From Chitinophaga sp. SYP-B3965 (GTDB taxonomy: Bacteria > Bacteroidota > Bacteroidia > Chitinophagales > Chitinophagaceae), in assembly GCF_009647655.1 (NCBI RefSeq), contig NZ_WJFD01000001.1:2046001-2110000 (forward strand): a DNA stretch of 64,000 bases, given 5' to 3'. Below, one piece after another: positions 46,675 to 56,700 of this stretch. How positions within the stretch are numbered: the stretch's first letter is position 1; every line of letters starts with the position of its first letter. The translations under genes and the position numbers were made by a program. Below the pieces are notes generated by a model. It saw only the letters and a list, made by a program, of their open reading frames with translations. It ran no database searches and was not told the DNA's origin.

Positions 46675-46705
46675 CAAATATACCTTCTTTTCTTTCTTTT
46701 TCAAA
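46675..46705 (-). promoter_or_regulatory. Consensus Bacteroidota promoter of the SusC-SusD-GntR operon
   Basis: On the minus strand: TTTG (46705-46702), exactly 19 purine-rich bases, then TATATTTG (46682-46675). This is a full match to TTTG-N19-TAnnTTTG. Transcription would begin near 46670, giving a leader of about 165-170 bases. Confidence 0.7.
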
Positions 46706-46757
46706 TTTTCTTAGGAAAAGTTTGGGGTTATATTATCTTGCACCTGAATTCAACACC

Positions 46758-47240
46758 ATGCAATTAGTTAAAAGAGCAATATTTACAATACTGCTAGCCC
46801 TTACCACCCACTTTTCATTTGGACAGCAATTACCCCTGGAGGATATATTTAAAATATACACTTCTGATAGCCTCTCCCTGAAACAATACTGTGCTGAGAA
46901 AAATTTCGAACTGATAGAAGTAACCGAAGACGCTTGGGTAGTTTTTTACAACTTCCGGGTAAATGAAAAGATTAGCTTTTTAAAAGGATATCCCAAAAAT
47001 CAGGGGACCGGTTCAGTGCATTATAACTTCTCTGATTATGAGGATTATAAGGGCTTTAAGAAAAGTATCCGTCAAATGGGCTTTAATTTTGAACGAGAAC
47101 AGACCAATAAAGTGGGAAACAATTCATCGAATAATTTTTACTACAGGGATAAAACAGATGATATCATTCTTGTAATAGAAAGGCGAAAGGCGAAGATGAT
47201 CGGTTTTCGCTTAATGTTACTCAGGCTGCCTCATTTCTAG
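46758..47240 (+). CDS. Small exported protein of unknown function
   Basis: 160 residues from the ATG at 46758, which starts signal peptide MQLVKRAIFTILLALTTHFSFGQ; the frame is open 36 bases further but without a better start. The mature part has SLKQYCAEKNFELIEVTEDA, a hydrophobic-aromatic middle (WVVFYNFRV) and SIRQMGFNFEREQTNK. Lone cysteine. No family recognised. It is placed upstream of the GH127 gene on the same strand (28 bases), so it may be cotranscribed, but the link is uncertain. Confidence 0.7.
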   Translation: MQLVKRAIFTILLALTTHFSFGQQLPLEDIFKIYTSDSLSLKQYCAEKNFELIEVTEDAWVVFYNFRVNEKISFLKGYPKNQGTGSVHYNFSDYEDYKGFKKSIRQMGFNFEREQTNKVGNNSSNNFYYRDKTDDIILVIERRKAKMIGFRLMLLRLPHF

Positions 47241-47268
47241 GAATCAGCATTTTTTCCGATATTGTTGT

Positions 47269-49254
47269 ATGCGTTATTCTCTGACAGCCCTACTTTTACT
47301 GATGCTCAGCCTCCCCACTACCGGGCAGGATCATATGTTGAGCAAAGCACCGCTCCGTCAAAATCCATACATCCAATTACCCTTAGGTGCCATTCAGCCA
47401 CAGGGATGGCTAAAAGAAATGCTGATCCGCCAGAAAAATGGCGCCACCGGCAAGCTGGATGAACTCTATCCCATTGTAATGAACCAGCGTAACGGCTGGC
47501 TGGGTGGTGACGGAGACCAATGGGAAAGAGGTCCCTATTGGATAGACGGATTGTTGCCGCTGGCTTATCTCTTGCATGATAAAGAACTGATCGCCAAAAC
47601 AAAACCCTGGGTGGAATGGGCCATTAAAAGTCAGCAACCAGATGGTTACTTTGGCCCCTCTCAGGATTATGGTCACGAGCCAGGCATACAACGGGATAAC
47701 AGCCGGGACTGGTGGCCCAAAATGGTAATGCTGAAAGTCCTTCAGCAATATTATTCCGCTACCGGCGACAAAAGAGTGATCCATTTAATGACCAGCTATT
47801 TTAAATACCAGCTGAAAGAACTTCCCCAAAAACCGCTGGACCACTGGACATTCTGGGCCAAGTACCGCGGCGGCGATAATCTCATGGTAGTATATTGGTT
47901 GTATAACATCACCGGAGATAAATTTCTTCTTGATTTAGGCGATCTCATCCATAAACAAACATTTAATTATACCAATGCCTTTTTAAATACGAATCTGCTT
48001 TCAACACCAGGAAGTATCCATTGCGTAAACCTGGCCCAGGGCATGAAAGCACCCCTGATCTATTATCAGCATCACCCTGAAGAGGAATATCTGCAAGCCA
48101 CTAAAAAAGGATTTGCAGACCTGCGGAAATACAATGGTATGGCACATGGATTATTTGGAGGAGATGAAGCCCTGCATGGCAATAATCCAACACAGGGTTC
48201 TGAACTATGCTCTGCAGTAGAGATGATGTTTTCGCTGGAGAATGCGATAGAGATCACCGGCGATGTGAGTTATGCAGATCACCTGGAGAAGATTGCCTTT
48301 AATGCCCTCCCCTCTCAAACCACAGAAGATTACATGGCCCGCCAGTACTTCCAGCAGGCCAACCAGGTAATGATCAGCAGGTACATCCGCAACTTTGATC
48401 AGAACCATACAGAAACAGATGTTTGTTATGGCCTGCTTACAGGTTATCCATGCTGCACCTCCAATATGCACCAGGGCTGGCCTAAGTTTGCACAAAATCT
48501 CTGGTATGCCACACCTGACAATGGACTGGCAGCATTGGTATATTCTCCCTGTGAAGTAAAAACTCAAACAGGGTCTTTTAAAGAAGAAACCAATTACCCT
48601 TTTGAAGAAACTGTCAAATTCACTTATACTACGAAAGGCACGTCTGTTTCCTTCCCGCTTCATCTCCGCATACCTGCCTGGTGCAAAAAGGCCATCATTA
48701 AGATAAATGGGAAAACCACACAGGAACCCACCGGCAACCAGATTGTAAAGATCAGCCGGGAATGGCGTTCAGGAGATATTGTTGAACTCACATTACCGAT
48801 GCACATCTTTTCAAACAGCTGGTATGAAAGTTCTATATCCGTTGAACGTGGCCCTATCACCTATGCTTTAAAGATCGGAGAAGATGTAAGAAAAATTACC
48901 AATGAAAAAGATCCCCGTACTTATGGAGATCACTATTATGAAGTACATCCCACCACGCCCTGGAACTACGGCTTATTTGACATGAAGAATGATAAGATGC
49001 AGGAACGTTACACCGTTGAAACTACCGGTAAAAAAGCAGATTACCCATGGACGCAGGCCAATGTACCTATCCTGATCAAAACAAAAGCCAAACGGGTTCC
49101 CTCATGGCAGTTGTATAATGAGATGACAGGCCCTATGCCTTATGCTTTCATGAACAACCTGGCGCCGGGCAAGGAAGAGGAAGAGATCACCCTGATCCCT
49201 TATGGCTGTACCAAATTGCATATTTCACAGTTTCCGGTAGTGGGCAGAAAATAA
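47269..49254 (+). CDS. GH127-type beta-L-arabinofuranosidase (DUF1680)
   Basis: 661 residues with signal peptide MRYSLTALLLLMLSLPTTGQ. An (alpha/alpha)6 barrel with GRW-like repeats: QPQGWLKEMLIRQ, YWIDGLLPLAYLL, QQPDGYFGPSQDYGHE. The zinc and catalytic cluster of the cysteine glycosidase family is seen: Glu312 and Cys314 (GSELCSA) and Cys395-Cys396 (GYPCCTSNMHQG), with Glu300 (GGDEALHG) as a possible acid/base. By comparison with HypBA1 these match Glu338, Cys340, Cys417, Cys418. A C-terminal beta domain follows. It should release L-arabinofuranose from glycans in the periplasm or at the surface. Confidence 0.92.
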   Translation: MRYSLTALLLLMLSLPTTGQDHMLSKAPLRQNPYIQLPLGAIQPQGWLKEMLIRQKNGATGKLDELYPIVMNQRNGWLGGDGDQWERGPYWIDGLLPLAYLLHDKELIAKTKPWVEWAIKSQQPDGYFGPSQDYGHEPGIQRDNSRDWWPKMVMLKVLQQYYSATGDKRVIHLMTSYFKYQLKELPQKPLDHWTFWAKYRGGDNLMVVYWLYNITGDKFLLDLGDLIHKQTFNYTNAFLNTNLLSTPGSIHCVNLAQGMKAPLIYYQHHPEEEYLQATKKGFADLRKYNGMAHGLFGGDEALHGNNPTQGSELCSAVEMMFSLENAIEITGDVSYADHLEKIAFNALPSQTTEDYMARQYFQQANQVMISRYIRNFDQNHTETDVCYGLLTGYPCCTSNMHQGWPKFAQNLWYATPDNGLAALVYSPCEVKTQTGSFKEETNYPFEETVKFTYTTKGTSVSFPLHLRIPAWCKKAIIKINGKTTQEPTGNQIVKISREWRSGDIVELTLPMHIFSNSWYESSISVERGPITYALKIGEDVRKITNEKDPRTYGDHYYEVHPTTPWNYGLFDMKNDKMQERYTVETTGKKADYPWTQANVPILIKTKAKRVPSWQLYNEMTGPMPYAFMNNLAPGKEEEEITLIPYGCTKLHISQFPVVGRK

Positions 49255-49344
49255 ATGGCCTTTTTAACAATGAAAACTGACCCTTAAAACAATGCCTGTA
49301 AAAAGCATTAGATCGAGCTTTGTGTAAACAATAAAATCAGGTTT

Positions 49345-50766
49345 ATGCAAATAGTAAATAAGGCTTTCATTAACGGGGTATTTGTTACCCCTCATGGCAC
49401 ACAACAATTAGAACTGGAAAATCCGGCCACCGGCGAGACCATTACCAGGGTAACACTGGCGGATGAAGTAGATACTAAAAATGCCATTGCTGCAGCGAAT
49501 GCTGCTTTTAAAACCTATTCCCAATCCAGCCTGCAAACACGGCAGGAATACCTGCAACGGATCCATGATGTAATGGTGGCAAAGTTTGATCAACTGGTAG
49601 ATATTATCAATAACGAATATGGCGCACCACAATGGTTCACCAAATTTGCTTTGCAAGATGCCATAAGATCCTGGTTGGTGGCTAAAGAACAGCTAAAACC
49701 AGAAACGTTCCGCTACCATTTAAAAGAAGGCGCAGAAGTGATCTTAGACCCTGTTGGCGTAGCTGCTTTAATCAGCCCATGGAACATCAGCTTATGGTTC
49801 ATGTGTGTAAAAGCTTCCACCGCAATTGCCGCAGGCTGCACCGTAGTAATGAAACCAAGTGAGTTAAGTGCACAACAGAATAACGCGATGGCGGAGATAT
49901 TTAAGGAAGCCAACCTTCCTCCCGGCCTGATCAATGTATTAAATGGAAATGGAGAAGTAGTAGGAAATGAACTGACCCGCAATCCTGGTATCCATAAGAT
50001 CTCTTTTACCGGTTCAACAGCTGTAGGTAAATTACTCCTCAAAAACGCAGCGGACACGATGAAACGTGTAACACTGGAGTTAGGTGGCAAATCACCCTCC
50101 ATCATTGTAGAAGATGCCGATCTGGAAAAAGCTATTCCGTTTGTATTACAGGTAGGGCTCCAAAATAGCGGACAGGCTTGTATTGCAGGAAGCCGGATAT
50201 TGATCCCGGAAAGCAGGGAAGCTGAAATAACAGCTGCTTTGAAAAAAGGTGTTGAGGCCATGAAAGTAGGGCCTGCTACAAACCAGGAATCAGCAATTGG
50301 ACCATTAGTTTCAAAAAGGCAATACGAACGTGTACAGGATTACATTAAAAAGGGCATAGAAGAAGGCGCTGTATTACTGACTGGCGGCTTAGGGCATCCT
50401 GACGGTTTGGAGAAAGGTAACTTTGTTAAACCCACCGTCTTTGTTAAAGTAGATAATCACATGACCATTGCACAGGAAGAAATATTTGGGCCTGTACTCT
50501 CCGTGATCACTTATAAGGACGATGCAGATGCCATCCGGATAGCCAACGATTCCATCTATGGCCTGCATGCCTACATTGCCGGCACAGATACCGCAAGAGC
50601 CAAAAAGATCGCGGAACAGCTACAAGCTGGCAGGATTGCCATCAATGGTTTTGTGGATGAACCGAGAGCCCCATTTGGTGGCTTTAAACAATCCGGCATT
50701 GGAAGAGAGTTTGGGAAATATGGTTTAGAAGCATTTTTAGAGCCGAAAGCCGTATTTGATATATAA
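49345..50766 (+). CDS. NAD(P)-dependent aldehyde dehydrogenase
   Basis: 473 residues, typical ALDH. Visible: ALISPWNISLWFMCVKASTA, SFTGSTAVGKLLLK for cofactor binding, the general base Glu245 (LELGGKSP), catalytic Cys279 (SGQACIAGSR), QEEIFGPVLSV and the C-terminal FGGFKQSGIGREFGKYG. Cytoplasmic. It sits between GH127 and an AraC regulator gene, so it could oxidise an aldehyde formed in pentose breakdown (for example alpha-ketoglutarate semialdehyde or glycolaldehyde); this is inferred from the context. Confidence 0.93.
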   Translation: MQIVNKAFINGVFVTPHGTQQLELENPATGETITRVTLADEVDTKNAIAAANAAFKTYSQSSLQTRQEYLQRIHDVMVAKFDQLVDIINNEYGAPQWFTKFALQDAIRSWLVAKEQLKPETFRYHLKEGAEVILDPVGVAALISPWNISLWFMCVKASTAIAAGCTVVMKPSELSAQQNNAMAEIFKEANLPPGLINVLNGNGEVVGNELTRNPGIHKISFTGSTAVGKLLLKNAADTMKRVTLELGGKSPSIIVEDADLEKAIPFVLQVGLQNSGQACIAGSRILIPESREAEITAALKKGVEAMKVGPATNQESAIGPLVSKRQYERVQDYIKKGIEEGAVLLTGGLGHPDGLEKGNFVKPTVFVKVDNHMTIAQEEIFGPVLSVITYKDDADAIRIANDSIYGLHAYIAGTDTARAKKIAEQLQAGRIAINGFVDEPRAPFGGFKQSGIGREFGKYGLEAFLEPKAVFDI

Positions 50767-50774
50767 CTTTGCAT

Positions 50775-51569
50775 ATGGCCCAGATATTAGATCCGAATAT
50801 TCCTAAGATAGTATATTCCCGCACTTCAAAGAAGACTATGGAGGGTGAACTATTCATCAAACAGCACGTCTTTGATTATATCATATCCGGTACCTCCGAT
50901 GTTTTCTTTGATGGAAAATTGCATCCGTTTAAAGCAGGAGATTTTCGGTTTGCAGCAAGAAACCGGTTGAGTAAATTCGTTAAGATCCCTCCTGCTGGCG
51001 GGGAATACCGGTCTATTTCCATTTGCATAGATCAGGATACCCTGCATGAAATAAAGGACAGCAACATTACCAATAAAAAGTTCGATAACGTATTTCTGCT
51101 GAAGCCTAATAAAGCATTCAATAATTATATCGATTCATTAATACCTTACTTAGAGAACGGAGGTGGGATCAGTGAACAATTACTGAGGGTGAAAATAAAA
51201 GAAGCGGTTTTAATTTTCCTGGAAGCAAACCCGGGTCTAAAGGATGTCCTGTTTGATTTTAGCGAACCAGGCAAGATCGATCTGGAAGCATACATGAATG
51301 AGCACTATTCTTTTAATGGCGAACTGGAGCAGTTTGCCTATTTAACTGGCAGAAGCCTTTCCACATTCAAGCGGGATTTTAAAGAGATCTTTAAAACAAC
51401 GCCCAACAAGTGGCTGATGAAAAAAAGGCTGGATGATGCGTATTACCTTATCAAAGAAAGAGGATTAAGACCCAATGACGCTTATATAGAAGTGGGATTT
51501 AAAGATTATTCCCACTTCTCTTTTGCTTTCAAAAAGGTCTTTGGTTTTTCGCCCTCACTGGCCCGGTAA
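50775..51569 (+). CDS. AraC-family transcriptional regulator
   Basis: 264 residues from the ATG at 50775, 8 bases behind the aldehyde dehydrogenase stop. N-terminal sensing domain (about 1-150) and C-terminal AraC domain: FNGELEQFAYLTGRSLSTFK, RDFKEIFKTTPNKWLMKKRL, and GLRPNDAYIEVGFKDYSHFS followed by FKKVFGFSPS. Probably controls the aldehyde dehydrogenase gene and its neighbours. The stop codon lies in the stem of the following terminator. Confidence 0.92.
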   Translation: MAQILDPNIPKIVYSRTSKKTMEGELFIKQHVFDYIISGTSDVFFDGKLHPFKAGDFRFAARNRLSKFVKIPPAGGEYRSISICIDQDTLHEIKDSNITNKKFDNVFLLKPNKAFNNYIDSLIPYLENGGGISEQLLRVKIKEAVLIFLEANPGLKDVLFDFSEPGKIDLEAYMNEHYSFNGELEQFAYLTGRSLSTFKRDFKEIFKTTPNKWLMKKRLDDAYYLIKERGLRPNDAYIEVGFKDYSHFSFAFKKVFGFSPSLAR

Positions 51570-51613
51570 ACAAAGGAGGGATACTCCATGTGAAGTACCC
51601 CTCCTTTGTTTTT
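51566..51613 (+). terminator. Intrinsic terminator after the AraC gene
   Basis: A 13-bp perfect stem AAACAAAGGAGGG (51568-51580) / CCCTCCTTTGTTT (51599-51611) with an 18-nt loop, followed by TT. The stop codon overlaps the stem. Confidence 0.85.
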
Positions 51614-51627
51614 ACACTATGTCAGTT

Positions 51628-52005
51628 TTATTTTTTAGCCTTACTGGTCTCCTCATTTTCCTTCTTCCTGAATGCAACAATTCCCTTTATAAGGTCCAGC
51701 GGCAGCGGTTCACTATTAGGAAACTGAATGGCAGATTTACTCACTTTCAATTTCTTCAATTCTTTATCAAACTTTTTAAGCAATGCCTCACTATATGGAT
51801 AAGAGAGGGAAATATGTTTGGCATACGCAGAATAATAGATCAGATACCCTTTGTATTTAAAACAGGGGATCTGGTAGCTGATCACTTCTTCTACCCCGGG
51901 TACTTCTTTATGAATAAGGTCCCGGATAGATTGCATCCTTTCCTGCAATTCTGCCGGATGAGTATGATGATATTCATCTATTGTTTTAAAATCGGTCTTT
52001 GCCAT
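51628..52005 (-). CDS. DUF1801 / YdhG-like domain protein
   Basis: 125 residues, cytoplasmic. Pattern of the family: FKTIDEYHHTHPAELQERMQ, IRDLIHKEVPGVEEVISYQI, PCFKYKGYLIYYSAYAKHIS and the late AIQFPNSEPLPLDLIKGIVA. The fold resembles frataxin-like iron-binding proteins; biochemical role is unsettled. The C-terminus is lysine- and glutamate-rich. Single gene, divergent from the sigma gene at 52110. Confidence 0.9.
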   Translation of the reverse strand: MAKTDFKTIDEYHHTHPAELQERMQSIRDLIHKEVPGVEEVISYQIPCFKYKGYLIYYSAYAKHISLSYPYSEALLKKFDKELKKLKVSKSAIQFPNSEPLPLDLIKGIVAFRKKENEETSKAKK

Positions 52006-52109
52006 AGTGATAAATTTTAAAAGACTATACCAAAATAACTAAAATAATCCTTAATGTTTTCATAACATTCAAACATTAGCTTTACGCCATAAACTTTGAT
52101 ACGCGCTTT

Positions 52110-52721
52110 ATGTCCCTTACCCAGCTCACGGATATTGAATTATTGGAAAACATCCGGTTGGGTGACAGCAGCGCATTCAGGCAATTGTTTGAACAATACT
52201 GGGAACTTTTGCACCGCCTGGCAGCTCAAAAAACCGGGGACGATGGTGATGCGGAGGATATGGTGCAGGAGTTATTTATTGAATTATGGCGCAAGAAAGC
52301 ACCCATTGTACTCACCTCATCGCTTAAGACCTACCTGGTATCCTGCATGTATCTTAAGATCTTCCAACATTTCCGAAAAAAGGGCTTTCGGGAAAAACAT
52401 TATGAAGCGTTTGCCCATTTTTTGGAGCAGGCCAGCACTGCACCCGACCCCATAGAATTTGAAACGGAGTACGGCAAACTACAGGAAATTGTTGAGCAGG
52501 TTGTTTCCCGGATGCCAGTACAAATGCAAACCGTGTTTTCACTTAAACACTATCACGGGGAATCTGTAGCCGGTATTGCGGAACAACTGGATATTTCCAC
52601 AGAAACCGTAAAATCCCACCTGAAAACAGCCATGAGCCGCTTACGCAAAGCAGGAGAACATTATCCATCCGGCGTACTGCTACTCCCTGCATTTTTAACC
52701 ATGATGGAGAGTTCATATTAA
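52110..52721 (+). CDS. ECF RNA polymerase sigma-70 factor
   Basis: 203 residues. Region 2: LGDSSAFRQLFEQYWELLHR, DAEDMVQELFIELWRK, YLVSCMYLKIFQHFRKKGFR. Region 4: VSRMPVQMQTVFSLKHYHGE and SVAGIAEQLDISTETVKSHL. The last 25 residues (SGVLLLPAFLTMMESSY) form a hydrophobic tail beyond the usual end. It heads a plus-strand operon with fecR 52 bases later, an STN-bearing TonB receptor, a lipoprotein, a T9SS cargo and a PorV homologue, and should drive that operon. Confidence 0.93.
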   Translation: MSLTQLTDIELLENIRLGDSSAFRQLFEQYWELLHRLAAQKTGDDGDAEDMVQELFIELWRKKAPIVLTSSLKTYLVSCMYLKIFQHFRKKGFREKHYEAFAHFLEQASTAPDPIEFETEYGKLQEIVEQVVSRMPVQMQTVFSLKHYHGESVAGIAEQLDISTETVKSHLKTAMSRLRKAGEHYPSGVLLLPAFLTMMESSY

Positions 52722-52773
52722 GTTAACATAGAACCACTCCCCCATTTTAGCCGGTTGTGCAATTACGATATGT

Positions 52774-53712
52774 ATGGCACAACACAAGAAATTATTGGAC
52801 CGGCTTTTCAGTCGTTTCATACAACAAAAGGGGAACAAGGAAGAACAATCAATTTTCTGGCAGTGGATCTGGCCGCTGGATGCCCGCAAACAGGTAACGA
52901 ACCGGACAAAAGAGGAAAAGGACCTCGTCCGGGAAAGGTTATGGGGTAATATCTTATTAGAAACACAGCCAGCCTATTCTCCTGATCGATGGAAACAGGT
53001 TATCGCTGCCGCAGCCGTGATCACGGGTATTACTGTTGCCGGTTGGTTATTGATAAAGGAGCCCATATCTGAAAACAATACCGTATTTAAAAGTAAGGAA
53101 CATGCTATCCGCAGGCTTCTTTTGCCAGACAGCACGGAAGTTGTCCTTAATGCTAATTCCTCCATACAATATAGCGCCGCTTACAACAAAAGAGACAGGC
53201 GGGTAACCTTAACAGGAGAAGGTTACTTTAAAGTGCATAAGGACAACCTTCACCCCTTTATCGTAATTACGGAAGGCCTGGAAACCCAGGCACTCGGAAC
53301 AGCCTTTAATATAGAAGCCCATAAACAGGAAAACCAGATACAGATATCCCTTACCGAAGGAAAAGTGGCTGTAACGCTGGCAGATGGCCAGTTCCCCAAA
53401 AACATCCTTCATCCTGGCCAGTTGTTGCGCTATAACAAACTAACAAAGCAATCCACCACCACCAGTTTTACAACAGATGTAACCGCCTGGACAAGCGGCG
53501 GGCTTTCCTTTAATGGTATTCCACTTAAGGATGCCCTGGATAGGTTAAGCGCAGATTTCCAACTGCAACTCCGCTATTCTCCGGAACAACTGGCAGGCAA
53601 AACTGTTACTGCCTCCTTTAGCAAAACAAGCTGGCAAAATGCTTTATCCAACATCCTCTTTGCGCATGACCTCACCTATACTATGAAAGACAGTCTTATC
53701 ATCATTCATTAA
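52774..53712 (+). CDS. FecR-family anti-sigma factor
   Basis: 312 residues. Cytoplasmic N-terminus (about 1-75), membrane span VIAAAAVITGITVAGWLLI, periplasmic FecR domain (RRLLLPDSTEVVLNANSSIQ, GEGYFKVHKDNLHPFIVITE, ALGTAFNIEAHKQE) and C-terminal DUF4974/STN-like domain (FNGIPLKDALDRLSADFQLQ). Partner of the sigma factor encoded before it and of the STN domain of the receptor encoded after it. Confidence 0.93.
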   Translation: MAQHKKLLDRLFSRFIQQKGNKEEQSIFWQWIWPLDARKQVTNRTKEEKDLVRERLWGNILLETQPAYSPDRWKQVIAAAAVITGITVAGWLLIKEPISENNTVFKSKEHAIRRLLLPDSTEVVLNANSSIQYSAAYNKRDRRVTLTGEGYFKVHKDNLHPFIVITEGLETQALGTAFNIEAHKQENQIQISLTEGKVAVTLADGQFPKNILHPGQLLRYNKLTKQSTTTSFTTDVTAWTSGGLSFNGIPLKDALDRLSADFQLQLRYSPEQLAGKTVTASFSKTSWQNALSNILFAHDLTYTMKDSLIIIH

Positions 53713-53713
53713 A

Positions 53714-53747
53714 AAACAAAAGAGGTGCAACGAACACCTCCTTGTTT
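53714..53747 (+). promoter_or_regulatory. Intercistronic stem-loop between fecR and the receptor gene
   Basis: GAGGTG (53722-53727) pairs with CACCTC (53735-53740), extended by AAACAA / TTGTTT past a small internal loop. No U-run follows, so it is more likely an mRNA stability or attenuation element than a full terminator. It lies 32 bases before the receptor ATG. Confidence 0.4.
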
Positions 53748-53778
53748 AAAACTTGCATTAAAAAACACAAGCTTCCGT

Positions 53779-56700
53779 ATGATCCACAATTTTACTCAAA
53801 AAAAACAAAAGCGAAAGGGGATTTTTTGCCTGCTGATGGCAGTGATCCTTTTTGGCCACCTGCCTGTACTGGCACAATTATCTGCATTAAAGGAAAAAGT
53901 AAGCATAAATCAAAACCAAACTACCGCTTTAAAGATCATTGAATTACTGGACAAACAAAGCAGTTACAGCTTTACGTATGCTCAGGAACAGTTATCCGCT
54001 GTAACCATACCATCTTTTAAAGCAGAAGGCCTCGGCGAAGCCTTAACGTTACTGCAAAAACAATACGGGCTGCAATTTGCGATCCGTGACGGCAATATCT
54101 CCATAAAGCCAGGCCCGAAACCGGAAAATAGTCCTGCATCTGCACCTCAAAAGAAACCAGGCCGCGTGACCGGAAAAATTATTGACCAGGAAAACGGGCA
54201 ACCTGTTCCGGATGCTACGATCCGCATTGGCAACAAAGGTACTATCAGCGCTATTGATGGATCATTCAACCTCTCCTTGCCTACTGGCAAATACAATGCT
54301 GAAATATCCTCTCTGAGTTATGGAAGGAAACGGATCACAGATGTTGAAGTAAAAGATGATGCAGTGTTTGAACTGAATGTAACACTGAAAAGAGAAAAAG
54401 GACAGTTAGCTACAGTAGTGATAACGTCTTCTGCAAAAAAAGAAAGCATAGCATCTCTTTACAGCCGTCAGAAAAATAATGCTGCGGTATCGGATGGTAT
54501 CAGTGCAGAACAGATCAGGGTAACTCCAGATAATAATGTGGCCCAGGTATTAAAGCGGGTAAGTGGCATTACAATACAGAATGAAAAGTTCGTCACCATC
54601 CGTGGTGTCAGCGACCGTTATAATAACGTATTGATCAACGGCGCTTCGCTACCAAGCACCGAACCTAACAGGCGGAACTTCAGTTTCGATATTGTACCCA
54701 GCGCCCTGTTGGATAATATCGTGGTGAATAAATCGGCCACCCCCGATCTGCCGGGTGAATTTACAGGAGGCCTGGCCCAGATCAATACCCGGGATGTGCC
54801 CCAGGAAAATTTCCTGAGCATAGCCATTGGAACAGGATTTAATACTGCCAGTGCAGGAAGGGATTTTCTGGGTTACAGGCGTGATAAGAATGCAGCACTG
54901 GGCATTGTAGATCCAGAAAGGAAATGGTTTGGAGATGGAAGGGTATTTGATCCGCCCAAATATCTTGCCCAGGCAATCTATGGCGGGGACGTAGCCTATC
55001 GCCAAAAGGTAGGCGCAGCAATACCCAATCACTGGCAAAAATATAAATATCCCTATTCACCTATGCAAAACTATCAATTAGCAGGTGGGATAAATAAATC
55101 GTTGAAGCATGAGAACAGCATAGGCGCCATAGCCGCAGTCACCTACCGCAATGAAATGGCTTATGAGGAAGGAGATTCCAGGGTACTGCAGCAAACTGAT
55201 TTTGAGTCAAAGCGCTTCAAATATAACACCGCCATAGGCGCCTTGCTCAATGCAGGATTCAAAAGTAAAAGACACCGGCTGTCATGGAAGAACATCTACA
55301 ATTATAAGTACAGCAACCAGTTTGATGAAATGTTTGGTGCATACATTGGTCAGCAACAGTATGCAAAAAGAACAAGTGATGTAACGCTTACAAACAGCTT
55401 ATTACATACAAGACTGGAAGGAGAACACTCCATCAGCAAGATCGGTATTAAACTGGATTGGTATGGCGATTATATCCGGCAGGTACGGGAACAGCCTGAT
55501 TCCCGCTTTCTGACCGGCTTAACCGGCAGGAGCGCCAGCTACATAGATGAGGTGTTTATTGACGATGATAATAGGTATGGCTATTCATTTAATAACCCCT
55601 CTATCACACAAAATGGATTATATGGCTCCCAGCTGAAAGAAATCAGAAAAAATGCAGCGGGCAATTTATCACTTCCTTTTATCATAGGCGGAGCAAAACA
55701 ATTATTTAAAACAGGGTATTTGTGGTCTGACCGGGATGCTGATTTTGATGGTACAGGCATAGCTATTGTAGCTCATGGTGATTATGTCCGGACAACAGGT
55801 GGTTTGCCTTACTACCAGGTGGTTACGCAGGATGCCTTTAGAAATGGGAACCTCTCATTTCTTACTGCTTATGCAAGATCAGGCACTACGGGAGACAGGT
55901 ATACAGGAAAGCAAAAGTTACGTGCATGGTATGGCATGCTTGATCTGAGATTACTAAAAAAACTCCGTTTAACAGGTGGCGTCCGCCGTGAGGACAATGA
56001 AATGATCCTATCCACTGTTTTCTATAACACCCAGGGAATGTCAGAATTCAGGGATACTGTTTACAAGGAAAATGACTGGCTTCCTTCTGCGAACCTTATT
56101 TATAGCCTTACCGATAAATTCAATATCAGGGCTGCATATAGTAAAACAATGGCACGCCCGGATTTTGTGGAAAGATCGCCTTATATCTATTTCGACTTTG
56201 CTCAGATGGTGGAAGTGATCGGCGAAAACAACCTCAAGACTTCGCGGATTAAAAACTATGATCTGCGTTTTGAATATTACCCCAGCAGTACGGAAATTTT
56301 ATCTGCCTCTGTTTTTTACAAAGACTTTGATCAACCGGTAGAGATGTTCTATTTCATAGGAAGTGTTTCCAATGCAATGGTATACAGGAACCTGCACAGT
56401 GCCACGGCCAGAGGTTTTGAGTTCGATATCAGGAAATCTATGTCTTTTATATCGCGGGGTTCCTCATGGTTGCAGAACTTGTATTTTTCCGCCAACGCTA
56501 CTTTCCTGAAAGGTGGTATAAAATACATCATCACAAAAAGCCCTTTCACCAGTCGTGACACCAGCTTTTTCGCTAATGGTAACCGTCCAATACAAGGCTT
56601 GTCGCCATACATCATTAACAGTAGCCTGAACTACCAAAGCAAGAGCTGGGGTCTCAATATATCGTACAACCGGTATGGCAGGAGAATAGTGAACGGTGGT

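Noticed and set aside
47318..48860. Minus-strand open frames opposite the GH127 gene
   Set aside because: Shadows of the coding frame; the plus-strand gene has full catalytic residues.
52090..52105. Promoter of the T9SS operon at TAAACTTTG
   Set aside because: The element has one extra base relative to TAnnTTTG and no matching TTTG at 19 bases, so it was not listed as a feature.
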